This document shows, piece after piece, positions 26,797 to 35,748 of a stretch of 44,082 nucleotides of DNA. Source of the DNA: an uncultured Alteromonas sp. (GTDB taxonomy: Bacteria; Pseudomonadota; Gammaproteobacteria; Enterobacterales; Alteromonadaceae); NCBI RefSeq assembly GCF_913058315.1, contig NZ_CAJXQY010000024.1, positions 1-44,082 on the forward strand, written 5' to 3'. How positions within the stretch are numbered: position 1 is the first letter of the stretch; the number at the start of each line of letters is the position of its first letter. A program made the position numbers and the translations under genes. The notes beneath the pieces were generated by a model. It was not told the origin of the DNA, did not search any database, and saw only the letters and a list, made by a program, of their open reading frames with translations.

Positions 26797-27471
26797 GTGG
26801 AATTCCCGGCAATTTGGCTGACTCTGAAATTAGCAGGGTTATCGACGTTACTGCTGATGCTGGTCGCCATACCGGTAAGCTGGTGGTTAAGCCGTTGGAA
26901 CAGTCGTTTCAAAGCTGTGGTTCAGGCTTGTGTAGCATTACCTTTGGTGCTGCCCCCCACGGTGCTGGGATTTTATTTGTTGCTGGCTTTTGCGCCCGAT
27001 AGCCTGGTTGGCGAGCTATGGCTAACGATGACTGGGGAGCGGCTTGCTTTTACCTTTGAAGCGCTGGTGCTGGGCTCAGTTATTTATTCCTTTCCGTTTG
27101 CAGTGCAGCCGTTATATGCCAGTTTCTGCCAATTTCATCCCCATTATTTACACACCGCAAAAATGCTCAACTTGCCCTGGTCTGCGCGTTTAGTAAAGGT
27201 CTGGTTGCCGGCCATTAAGCCTGGTTTGCTGATCGCTGCAGGGTTAAGTTTTGCCCATACGGTGGGCGAGTTTGGTGTGGTGCTGATGATTGGCGGCAAT
27301 ATTCCAGGCCAAACCCGGGTTGTTTCCATCGCATTGTTCGACCAGGTAGAGTCGCTAAATTATGGCAGCGCTCATCAGCTGGCCGCAACCTTATTAATTT
27401 TTTCTTTGTGCTTGCTGATGGCACTTTACTGGCTGCAGGGACGTCGGAGGCTCAAATGGAATGTCATGTAA
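26797..27471 (+). CDS. modB: Molybdate ABC transporter permease ModB
   Basis: A 224-residue permease with about five hydrophobic segments and the EAA-loop region (TAKMLNLPWSARLVKVWLP) followed by the HTVGEFGVVLMIGGNIPG motif typical of ModB. The GTG start at 26797 comes two bases after the modA stop. Its 3' end overlaps modC by 16 bases. Confidence 0.95.
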   Translation: MEFPAIWLTLKLAGLSTLLLMLVAIPVSWWLSRWNSRFKAVVQACVALPLVLPPTVLGFYLLLAFAPDSLVGELWLTMTGERLAFTFEALVLGSVIYSFPFAVQPLYASFCQFHPHYLHTAKMLNLPWSARLVKVWLPAIKPGLLIAAGLSFAHTVGEFGVVLMIGGNIPGQTRVVSIALFDQVESLNYGSAHQLAATLLIFSLCLLMALYWLQGRRRLKWNVM

Positions 27472-28481
27472 GGGGGCAGGCCGGCGAGTTTTATCTTGAT
27501 GTGGTGTTATCCGCCACTGCTGAGTGCGCCTGGTTTGGTCTGGCAGGCCACTCAGGCGCGGGTAAGTCGACGTTATTGCAGGCTTTAGCAGGCTTCGACC
27601 CGTCAGCTAAGGTGCAGGGACAGTGGCAGGATATCGACTTGAGCAGTGCCAGAAACACCGTTCTGGTCAGTGCACAAACGCCGTTATTTCCGGCACTTAA
27701 CGTGGCCGACAACCTTGAACTGGTAGCCCGCTATAACCAGCAGCTCACTAACATAGCTGCCATTGTGGCGCTTTGTGAGTGTGAGGCCCTGTTACTGCGC
27801 CACACCACCGAGTTGTCGGGCGGTGAGCTGCAACGGGTAAAGCTGGCCAGAGCGTTACTGGCCAATCCCCGATTGTTATTGCTGGATGAAAGCTTTGGTG
27901 CCATGGATCGCGCTCTGCGTTTTCGTATTTTGAAGAAGCTCAGGGTGTTCCTTGGTCAGCACACCAGGGTGCTCATGGTCAGCCATGATATTAATGAGAT
28001 CATTCTTTGCTGCGATCATCTTGCGGTGATTGAAAACGGAGGCACGGTTGCCTGCGGTGCACTTAGCGAGTTGTTAAATCCCGAATATTCAGACTTGAGC
28101 ACGACCGTTTTGCCGTTGATCAGCGTGCTGCAGGGTGTTATGTGGGAACACAAAGGTGGCGTCAGTCGTGTGCTCATCGACCAGACGGATGTCCGGGTAA
28201 GTGATGAAAGCGACGCTCAGTCCGGCAGCCCGATAAGGCTATTGTTGCCCGCTGAAGCGATCACTCTGGCAACTGAACAGGGCGAAGCGCTGCAAACTAA
28301 CTGTCTGAAGGGGAGGGTTATGGCGCTTCGGGCTTACTCGGCCACACAAAATGTGGTGATAATTGATTGCGGTGGCCAGCGATTGTCGGCTTTGGTTGAT
28401 AACTACAACCCGCAGTGTGAGTTGTTGTCGGTCGGACGCCGTGTATGGGCTTATTTCAGTGGTCAGCAAACCCTGGTGTGA
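27456..28481 (+). CDS. modC: Molybdate ABC transporter ATPase ModC
   Basis: A 341-residue ATPase with Walker A GHSGAGKST (residues 31-39), signature LSGGELQRVKLARALL, Walker B LLLLDESFGAMD and the switch histidine (VSHD). The C-terminal ~70 residues form a TOBE/Mop-type molybdate-binding domain, in which CLKGRVMALRAYSATQNVVII marks the usual start (given in shortened form by position 28300-28370). Start ATG 27456 has GGAGG five bases upstream, inside modB. It is the last gene of the operon; no terminator is seen in the 15 bases before the convergent response-regulator gene. Confidence 0.94.
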   Translation: MECHVRGQAGEFYLDVVLSATAECAWFGLAGHSGAGKSTLLQALAGFDPSAKVQGQWQDIDLSSARNTVLVSAQTPLFPALNVADNLELVARYNQQLTNIAAIVALCECEALLLRHTTELSGGELQRVKLARALLANPRLLLLDESFGAMDRALRFRILKKLRVFLGQHTRVLMVSHDINEIILCCDHLAVIENGGTVACGALSELLNPEYSDLSTTVLPLISVLQGVMWEHKGGVSRVLIDQTDVRVSDESDAQSGSPIRLLLPAEAITLATEQGEALQTNCLKGRVMALRAYSATQNVVIIDCGGQRLSALVDNYNPQCELLSVGRRVWAYFSGQQTLV

Positions 28482-28496
28482 AAGGCGTGCACCCGA

Positions 28497-29473
28497 TCAC
28501 GACGCTACTTCTCCCTGGTCAGTAGTCGCGCCTTTTAACTGCGCTTTTCCCGCCATTTTGGCCTCATACAAATACAAATCCGCTTCATTTAACAGATGCT
28601 CCAGTGTCTGCACGTTATTGATTGAGGTTACCACGTAACCGGCGCTGATGGTGACGACTCCCAACGGACTGGCTTCATTAACAATGGCCAGTTTCCGCAC
28701 AGCCTCCACCAGGCTTTGACCAAGCATCCCGCAGCTTTGAGGGGGATGTCAGGTAAAAAGACAGTAAATTCTTCACCGCCATAGCGTACGATACTGTCCT
28801 GGGGTCGCGGCAGGTGCTCTTTGAGGGTTTGTGCTACCTCGAATAAACACTTATCACCGGCAACATGACCATAGCGATCATTGAAACCTTTGAAATAGTC
28901 TATGTCGAGCATGATGACACCCAGCGATTTGCCGTCTCGTGACAGCCGTTTAAGCAGCGTTGGGATCTCGGTAAACAGGTAGTAGCGATTATACAGCAGG
29001 GTTAGCTGATCTTTGAAAGTCAGCTCGGTTAATAAATCCAGACGCAGTTTACTTTGCAAAAGGTTCTTTACCCGATGCACCAGAGTTGAGGCCACCACGG
29101 GTTTGCGGATGTAATCGGAAGCGCCTGCCTGCCAGCATTGATTCTGGGTATCTGCATTGCCATCCCCTGTAATAAACAAGACTGGGCAAGCGGAGGTTTT
29201 ATGGTTGTTTTTGAGTAGGTGACACAATTCAATACCATTGATGCCGGGCATATTAATGTCGAGAAGAATTAGGTCCGGTGGCTGATTTTCACAGTAAACC
29301 ACCACGTTGGTTGGGTCGTGCAATGTGTCACAATGTACGATATCGCTAAGAATGGTGGCAATTAATAAGCAACTGGACTGTTCGTCATCGACAACCAGCA
29401 CCTTACAGTCAGCGATACTTTTGCTGGCATAAACCGTTGATTCCAGCGTGGTGTAGGCCGTGGATTGGGTCAT
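28497..29473 (-). pseudogene. REC-GGDEF response regulator with a frameshift in the cyclase domain
   Basis: The gene starts at 29473 and encodes a receiver domain (acidic DD29-30, phosphorylation site Asp72 in LILLDINMPG, KPV near residue 124) followed by a diguanylate cyclase domain with GGEEF at residues 232-236. Near 28727-28730 the reading frame shifts: the first frame runs on as unrelated residues to 28628, while the expected continuation (from GQSLVEAVRKLAI through ITISAGYVV-like sequence to LYLYEAKMAGK) is found in another frame down to 28497. Adding one base at the GGGATG would restore a normal full-length protein of about 325 residues. Either the gene is freshly inactivated or the assembly has a one-base error. 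The receiver is clearly related to that at 33.3 kb. Confidence 0.85.
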
Positions 29474-29784
29474 TATGCTACTATCTTGCTCATTTATGGT
29501 TAGTCTGGCGGCAAGGTTACTGCTAAGCGTTACTTCACCCCTAAAAACGTCCTGTGTCGGTCATCTGTAACGCGGCGCTTTGGTCTCTGATTCCATATAA
29601 GCTATTAAAAGTGTACATGATTACATAAAATTTACAATTGATGGCGGCCTATAACCTCATTTCCCCTGAATTATTTTCATCCCGGATTAGTAAATACGAT
29701 GATTTACACTAGGATTAACTTAACCCACAAAACAACTCGTCATTGGTGCTCAGAGTGGGCGGTTTCCCCTGAGGATTTCAACGC
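29474..29784. other. Divergent intergenic region, 311 bases
   Basis: This AT-rich gap separates the frameshifted regulator gene from the hybrid kinase gene and must hold promoters for both. I see no confident -35/-10 pair, hairpin or small reading frame with a ribosome site. Confidence 0.5.
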
Positions 29785-32700
29785 TTGAAAAAAATATCAG
29801 TCAGAGCTTATTCGTTTATTGCCGTGCTCATCGTTGTTGCTATTGCCATGATTGCCGATCACCGTATTACGGCATCCTATAATCAGGCTGTATTAGAAGA
29901 TGTGCAAATAAACCTGAGTGAAATTGAAGCGTTGTTAAAAAATGAATATGCCTCATATCGCGATGACATTTTATTTTTGTACTCCACACCGCCAATTAGC
30001 GGCTTAACCCGGGCCCTCAGTAATAACGGAATTGACACGCAGGACAATACCACCACTGCCCAATGGCTGAGTCGCCTGACTTATATATTTCGCAGTTTTG
30101 TGGAGAATAACAGCGCCTACTCTCAATTAAGGCTGCTGGATGCACAAGGCAACGAAACCATTCGTGTGGACCGCAAAAACGGCAAAATAGTTGCCGTTGA
30201 AGAGCACCAATTACAAGCCAAAAGCGATCGATATTACTTCAATCAAACCAGAGCGCTGGTTAACGATCAACTGTATGTATCGCACATTGACCTCAACCGT
30301 GAAAATGGCCGGCTCACTTTCCCTCATCAGCCTACGGTGCGACTGGCACTGAAGATTGAGTCGGAGGGCCAGTTCATCGGCATGCTGGTTGCCAATATTG
30401 CGGTATCTCATGTGCTCACTGAACTGGATGTTCTGGTAGGGCAGCATTTATCGATAGTGCTCACTGACGACAAATATTATTTTATTAAACATCCCAACCA
30501 AGCCCTACGATTTAGTCGTGATCTGGCCCCTGAACGCACCTTTACCAGTGAATATCAAGCCGTTGATTCAGACATTAAAGGATTACATCGATACGTTAAC
30601 CGCGATACGGGTGACGCTGAATTGGGCTCAGCAGTCGATATTTTTGTCGCGCCTGGTGAAGCCGGGGTATTGCATGCTTATGTCATGGTTGATGATGACT
30701 ATTATCATGATCAGCTTATTGGCCGACGTATTGAGTCTCTGGCGGGATTAGCCGCCGTGCTGATCCTGGCGGTGCTAGCGCTGGAGTATCTGGGGAATAA
30801 CAACAAACGATTGGCAAAACTCCTGGTGGTCGCAGAAGAAGCCAAAGCGGCGGTAGACGTTGCAGAAGATGCCGTCATTACCGTGGCAAGTGACTGGCGG
30901 GTAAATACCTATAACCGTGCATTTGAGCGTATGTTTTTACTTCAGGAGAGTGACATAAGCGGTCATAAAATGACTGACATACTGACCCGGCTGGGTGGCC
31001 GTGAGATTGCCGCGTCGTTTGAAGCGCACCTTGGCACAGGGCTCAACGGTGCTGAATGGTACCGGCCGACCGGCACGACAAGCGGCAAGTGGTATTACTG
31101 TAAAGTGAATACTCTTGATAATCCCCAGGCTGGGGCCGCTTACGCCATTGTTATCCGTGATATAACCGTGGAAAAAGAAAGTCTGCTAACCGTCGCTGAA
31201 ACAAACCGTCAGTTAGAAGAGCAGGTGGAGGAGCGCACCCAGGAACTCAAAAAGACCCGTGACGAAGCGTTGCAGCTCAGCCAGCTAAAAACAAACTTTA
31301 TCTCCACAATCAGCCACGAAATGCGAACGCCGCTGAACGGCATTGTAGGCGCCACCACTTTGCTGAAAAGCGAATCGCTGAATGCGAAACAGTCTAAATT
31401 GCTGTCTATGGCTGAAAACAGTGTGGACACCCTGAAGCGACTGATTAACGATATTCTCGATCTGTCTAAAATTGAAGCTGGAAAACTGGAACTGGACTTT
31501 CGGAATTTTAACCCTGAAGCCATGATTGAGGGGATCACCAGTACCATGTCGGTAGTGGCTAATCAAAAAGGTATTGGCTTTTACATTGATACCAGCGAAC
31601 TGAACTTCAGTTTAGTTCACAGTGACCCACACCGACTCTCACAGGTCATCAATAACGTGTTGAATAATGCGATTAAGTTTACCAGCGAAGGCTATGTATT
31701 AGTACGATGCCTGAGTGAGGTAGAACGCGATGATGCCTGCCTGGTGGTTGAAGTGACCGACACCGGTAAAGGTATATCGCCCAGGCAGCAGGAAAAACTG
31801 TTTACGGCGTTCAGCCAGGCCGATGAAACTATCGCTGCCAGCTATGGCGGAACCGGATTAGGCCTGTCCATTTGCCGGGAAATACTGGCTTTGCTGCAAG
31901 GTTCGATAACAGTGAGTTCCCGGGAAGGTGAAGGGTCTACTTTTACCATCAGGCTGCCCCTTAAATTATGGCAGGTCAGGGAGCCCCAGGCGCAGCCCAG
32001 ACTGGCAGGCTGTGTTGCCGGAATGCTGGTTGATAATAAAACGCTGGGAACCGTGCTGCGACGAATATTGGTTAGTAACGGCGCCTTACCTGAGGCGCTT
32101 GAGGCGCCGGTATCCCTTGTTGAAGTGCAAGCCTGTGCTTTTGTCTTCATTGATCAATCGAATCCTGACTATGCCACGTTTACGGCAAACTGGCGGCGCT
32201 GGGTGGCAGACAAAGAGCGCCTGCCAGTATTGTTCGTGATAGCGAGTGGGGCGGCATCTGTCGATGAAGCATTACCTCAGGCAACGGTGCTGACAGAGCC
32301 GCTCTACCGTTCCGTTTTCCTGTCTAACGTGATCGACAGCAGAGAAAAAAGAACGCCGTCAACGGTGTTATCCGCCGATAACCGGCGTAGCTCGGATATC
32401 GCTGATGACCCATCACAGGAACGTATCGATTTTAGTCGCAACACTTTCCTGATTGTTGATGACAATGAAATTAACCGTCAGGTGGCTGAGTTTATCCTCG
32501 AACCCTACGGACCCAAAGTACTCACTGCCGTTAACGGGCAAGTGGCTATCGAACAACTGCTCAGCAACCCTGACACAGACCTGGTTTTAATGGACTGTAA
32601 CATGCCTGAGCTCAACGGTTACGATGCGACCAGAGCAATTCGACAAGGCGCTGCAGGTGATGTACACCGCAATATTCCTGTTATTGCAATGACCGCCAAT

Positions 32701-33198
32701 GCGCTGAAGGGCGAAAGTGAAAAATGTTATGACGCCGGTATGAATGAATACCTTACCAAGCCAATTGAGGCGGGTGAATTTATTCAGAAAGTCAAACGTT
32801 GTATGGAGCACTCTGATACAGGTAAGCAGCCAAACCAGGACCCGAAACGGCCTGAACAAACGCTCTGGCAATGTGAAGAAACGCTGGTAAGACTGGCTGA
32901 TAATAAAGCCCTGTTAAAAAAACTACTGGCCATGTACCTCAATGAGAGTCAGGTAAAACTGGCGGCGATAGAACAGGCTATAGCCGCGGACGACAGGGAA
33001 AAAGTGCGGTTTACGGCGCACGCCCTGAAGGGCAACTCCGCAGAAATTGGCGCAGCCAGCCTGCAGGATAAACTGGCAGCGTTGGAGTCTTTGGCCCAGA
33101 CGGCCTCGAAGAGGGAGATAGAAGGCCTTTTTGACGAGATATCACGTCAAATGCCGCATCTGATATCGTTACTGGAGCAATTTATTAAAGAAGGCTAA
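29785..33198 (+). CDS. BarA-like hybrid sensor histidine kinase
   Basis: A 1137-residue kinase with a complete phosphorelay. Order: membrane segment (about residues 8-25), a periplasmic Cache-like sensor (about 30-310), second membrane segment (about 317-335), PAS (about 355-465), coiled region, HisKA with His511 (ISHEMRTPLNG), HATPase with N box near 615 and GTGLGLSIC near 690, a degenerate receiver-like segment (about 740-850) lacking the acceptor Asp, a true receiver with Asp937 (LVLMDCNMPE), and a C-terminal Hpt domain with His1079 (TAHALKGNSAEIG). The start is TTG 29785 with GAGGA nine bases upstream. Neighbouring REC proteins on both sides are the obvious phosphotransfer partners. Confidence 0.95.
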   Translation: MKKISVRAYSFIAVLIVVAIAMIADHRITASYNQAVLEDVQINLSEIEALLKNEYASYRDDILFLYSTPPISGLTRALSNNGIDTQDNTTTAQWLSRLTYIFRSFVENNSAYSQLRLLDAQGNETIRVDRKNGKIVAVEEHQLQAKSDRYYFNQTRALVNDQLYVSHIDLNRENGRLTFPHQPTVRLALKIESEGQFIGMLVANIAVSHVLTELDVLVGQHLSIVLTDDKYYFIKHPNQALRFSRDLAPERTFTSEYQAVDSDIKGLHRYVNRDTGDAELGSAVDIFVAPGEAGVLHAYVMVDDDYYHDQLIGRRIESLAGLAAVLILAVLALEYLGNNNKRLAKLLVVAEEAKAAVDVAEDAVITVASDWRVNTYNRAFERMFLLQESDISGHKMTDILTRLGGREIAASFEAHLGTGLNGAEWYRPTGTTSGKWYYCKVNTLDNPQAGAAYAIVIRDITVEKESLLTVAETNRQLEEQVEERTQELKKTRDEALQLSQLKTNFISTISHEMRTPLNGIVGATTLLKSESLNAKQSKLLSMAENSVDTLKRLINDILDLSKIEAGKLELDFRNFNPEAMIEGITSTMSVVANQKGIGFYIDTSELNFSLVHSDPHRLSQVINNVLNNAIKFTSEGYVLVRCLSEVERDDACLVVEVTDTGKGISPRQQEKLFTAFSQADETIAASYGGTGLGLSICREILALLQGSITVSSREGEGSTFTIRLPLKLWQVREPQAQPRLAGCVAGMLVDNKTLGTVLRRILVSNGALPEALEAPVSLVEVQACAFVFIDQSNPDYATFTANWRRWVADKERLPVLFVIASGAASVDEALPQATVLTEPLYRSVFLSNVIDSREKRTPSTVLSADNRRSSDIADDPSQERIDFSRNTFLIVDDNEINRQVAEFILEPYGPKVLTAVNGQVAIEQLLSNPDTDLVLMDCNMPELNGYDATRAIRQGAAGDVHRNIPVIAMTANALKGESEKCYDAGMNEYLTKPIEAGEFIQKVKRCMEHSDTGKQPNQDPKRPEQTLWQCEETLVRLADNKALLKKLLAMYLNESQVKLAAIEQAIAADDREKVRFTAHALKGNSAEIGAASLQDKLAALESLAQTASKREIEGLFDEISRQMPHLISLLEQFIKEG

Positions 33199-33313
33199 TA
33201 ATAGTGTGTCAATTAACCGTCGAAGTGTCAAAAAAATGACTACTAAAGTTGTATAGCACTTTGTTAAAGGAGTGTATATAACTTAACAATAATGTGGTTT
33301 GTGAGGTACCGCG

Positions 33314-34219
33314 GTGAAACATATCGACCAATGCACGGTTCTGGTTGTCGATGACGATGAAATTACCCGATTAATGTTAATCGCGGTATTAAGTGACATC
33401 TGTCATTGTGAAGCAGCAGGAAACGCTCAGGAAGCGTTTAATTTTTTGGCAGTTCATCCGGTTGACCTTATCGTGCTGGATATTCAGATGCCGGAGATGT
33501 CCGGCCTGGAATTTTGTGAAAAAGTGCGTGCTAACAACAACTTTGTCAAAATTCCTATCCTGTTTATTACCGCTTCTGTGGAGCGCAATATCCAGGAGGC
33601 ATGCTGGATTGCCGGAGGCAATGACTTTGTTAAGAAACCCGTCATCAGTAATACGCTCAAGCAGCGAGCAGAGAACCTGCTGAAAAGTAAAATTGTAGCC
33701 GATTCAATGTTTCATACGGGCTACGACGACCCGCTAACCGGTATGAAAACAGAACACTATTTATTAAAAGAAGTTGGCGATCATTTGCATTACTGCCAGA
33801 TGAATAACCGGCCTTTTTCGATGCTGATAATTAAAATTGCCGGTATCAATGATATCAATATCCATCAGGGCTTCCATCAGGGCAATCTGGCGATTCAGGC
33901 TGTTGCCCGGGTCATTGAAGGTCAGCTAAGTATTCCTTTGACTAAATGCTGCCGTATCAGTGGTGCAACGTTTGCGATCAGTTTACCCAATGTTAGCGAA
34001 AAGCAAGGCCTTGAATTTGCCGACCAGCTCAATAATGCAATGGGCTCTTATCTCTACAGCAGTGGCACTAAATTACCGTTGAATATCCGGTTTAAATCGT
34101 CGATTGCCAGCTGTGATGGCAGTTCCGGTGACAATTTGGATCAGCTTATGGAGCAATGCCATGCTGCTCTGGTGGCGAACCCTGCCGGCAACTATCTAAA
34201 ACCTGGCCGGCCGAATTAA
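33314..34219 (+). CDS. Response regulator with degenerate GGDEF-like output domain
   Basis: A 301-residue protein. The receiver is intact: acidic DDD13-15, Asp56 in LIVLDIQMPEMSG and KPV near residue 109. The remaining part has the length and outline of a GGDEF domain (DPLTGMKTEHYLLKEV at its start), but the signature position reads SGATF, so it should not make c-di-GMP; binding or protein interaction remains possible. Its receiver shares CW-x-AG-x2-D(F/Y)-x2-KPV and a following R-x3-NLL-x-SK with the frameshifted regulator at 28.5-29.5 kb, so the two are paralogues flanking the kinase. GTG start with GAGGT six bases upstream. Its stop overlaps the convergent hemN stop by four bases. Confidence 0.88.
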   Translation: MKHIDQCTVLVVDDDEITRLMLIAVLSDICHCEAAGNAQEAFNFLAVHPVDLIVLDIQMPEMSGLEFCEKVRANNNFVKIPILFITASVERNIQEACWIAGGNDFVKKPVISNTLKQRAENLLKSKIVADSMFHTGYDDPLTGMKTEHYLLKEVGDHLHYCQMNNRPFSMLIIKIAGINDINIHQGFHQGNLAIQAVARVIEGQLSIPLTKCCRISGATFAISLPNVSEKQGLEFADQLNNAMGSYLYSSGTKLPLNIRFKSSIASCDGSSGDNLDQLMEQCHAALVANPAGNYLKPGRPN

Positions 34220-35586
34220 ATTACCCGGGAATAGCGCCGCTGATGAACCTGTTTAGCCAGATAAGCGTCAAAAGACATACTGATAATGCGGATCAACAGT
34301 CTGGCTTTTGGCGCTACTTTGATATGCTGTGCGGTTATCGACACCAAGCCATCATCGATAAAGGGGTCCAGAGCGCTAATAGCGTCGGCAAAATAGGCAT
34401 TGAAGTCGATATCCCATTCGGACTCAATATCGCGAATAGCCAGGTTCAGGTTGCACATCAGTTCCATAATAACCTGACGGCGTAACATATCGTCGCGGTT
34501 CAGTAATACGCCTTTCGTGGTTAAGTTAGCCGGTTCATCGAGTGCAGCGTAGTAATCATTTAGCGTCTTAGGGTTTTGCCCATACATGTTATAAACGGCC
34601 GATATGGATGAGACACCTAATCCCAGCAGATCCAGATCGCCACGGGTGGTATAGCCCTGAAAATTGCGGTGCAGTGTACCGCTACGCTGGGCAATGGCCA
34701 GTTCATCGTCTGCCTTGGCAAAGTGATCCATGCCAATCAGCTCGTAGCCTACTTCACTTAGCGTGGACATGGCTTGTTTCATTAATGCCAGTTTAAGCTC
34801 TGCTGAAGGCAACCATTGCTCTTTTATTTTACGCTGTGCGGCGAATCGCTCGGGTAAATGTGCATAGCTAAACAGTGAGACCCGCTCGGGATCCATCGCT
34901 TTTACCGCTGCCAGGGTCGTTTTGAAGGTTTCTTCGGTTTGATGCGGTAAACCATAAATCAAATCCAGATTAACCGATGCAAAGCCCACCTCTCGGGCAT
35001 GTTCCACTAAACCGGCAATATGCGAGGTACTCTGGATCCGGTTGATCGCCTGTTGCACATTAAAGTCGGTGTCCTGCACGCCAATACTGATGCGACGATA
35101 GCCAATGGCGGCCAGTTCGCTGATGTAATCGGTATCCACCGTGCGGGGATCTATTTCGATACTACATTCAGCCTCTTCACTAAACGTAAAAGCGTCTCTT
35201 AACAGCGCCATTAAGCGTCGGTGCTGGTCTGGCGATAAAAAGCTGGGTGAACCTCCGCCCAGATGCAACTGACTCACGTTGTAGTGGCCAAATGCCGCTG
35301 CTCGAAGGGTGATTTCCTTGCTGAGATAATCCAGGTAGCGGTCGGCTTTTTCAGCATGACGGGTAACCACTTTATTGCAGCCACAGTAATAACACAGTGA
35401 ATGGCAGAACGGGATATGCACATAGAGTGATAAATTCTGCGCCGGACTGGTTTGTGCCGCCGTTAGCAGGGTTGCATCACTCACATCGCTATTAAATTCC
35501 AGAGCAGTAGGGTACGAGGTATACCTCGGGCCATTGATGTTGTATTTGTTAAGTAGCGCCGGGTCAAAAAAATCGATAGTTTGCAT
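34216..35586 (-). CDS. hemN: Oxygen-independent coproporphyrinogen III oxidase HemN
   Basis: A 456-residue radical SAM enzyme with the cluster-binding cysteines 61, 65, 68 and 70 (HIPFCHSLCYYCGCNKV), matching the C-x3-C-x2-C-x-C arrangement of true HemN rather than HemW. GGGSPSFL, IEIDPRTVD and DLIYGLPHQT follow as expected. It decarboxylates coproporphyrinogen III without oxygen in haem synthesis. An FNR-like box 83-96 bases upstream agrees with anaerobic induction. The N-terminal YNINGPRYTSYPTA is the family start. Confidence 0.97.
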   Translation of the reverse strand: MQTIDFFDPALLNKYNINGPRYTSYPTALEFNSDVSDATLLTAAQTSPAQNLSLYVHIPFCHSLCYYCGCNKVVTRHAEKADRYLDYLSKEITLRAAAFGHYNVSQLHLGGGSPSFLSPDQHRRLMALLRDAFTFSEEAECSIEIDPRTVDTDYISELAAIGYRRISIGVQDTDFNVQQAINRIQSTSHIAGLVEHAREVGFASVNLDLIYGLPHQTEETFKTTLAAVKAMDPERVSLFSYAHLPERFAAQRKIKEQWLPSAELKLALMKQAMSTLSEVGYELIGMDHFAKADDELAIAQRSGTLHRNFQGYTTRGDLDLLGLGVSSISAVYNMYGQNPKTLNDYYAALDEPANLTTKGVLLNRDDMLRRQVIMELMCNLNLAIRDIESEWDIDFNAYFADAISALDPFIDDGLVSITAQHIKVAPKARLLIRIISMSFDAYLAKQVHQRRYSRVI

Positions 35587-35668
35587 AGCCTGAATTCATC
35601 TGTTTATCGTTATGGGAACCGGATAGTTCCTGATAAGCCGTAGCATACAGACTCTGAGCAAAGACGAT

Positions 35669-35682
35669 TTGATCTCGTTCAA
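35669..35682 (-). promoter_or_regulatory. FNR/EtrA-type box upstream of hemN
   Basis: TTGATCTCGTTCAA matches TTGAT-N4-ATCAA with one mismatch. It lies 83 bases before the hemN start, and anaerobic control of hemN by FNR is well established in related bacteria. Confidence 0.6.
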
Positions 35683-35706
35683 TAAAAAGCGGCGAAGTAG
35701 GGATTA

Positions 35707-35736
35707 GTTACCCGGTGAAAGGGAACACCGGGTAAC
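35707..35736 (-). terminator. Perfect 11-bp hairpin after the TonB-dependent receptor gene
   Basis: GTTACCCGGTG (35707-35717) pairs with CACCGGGTAAC (35726-35736) around an 8-base loop, 12 bases after the receptor stop. No U tract follows, so it may be a 3' stabiliser or a Rho-assisted end rather than a classical terminator. Confidence 0.5.
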
Positions 35737-35748
35737 CAACGGCTGTCT

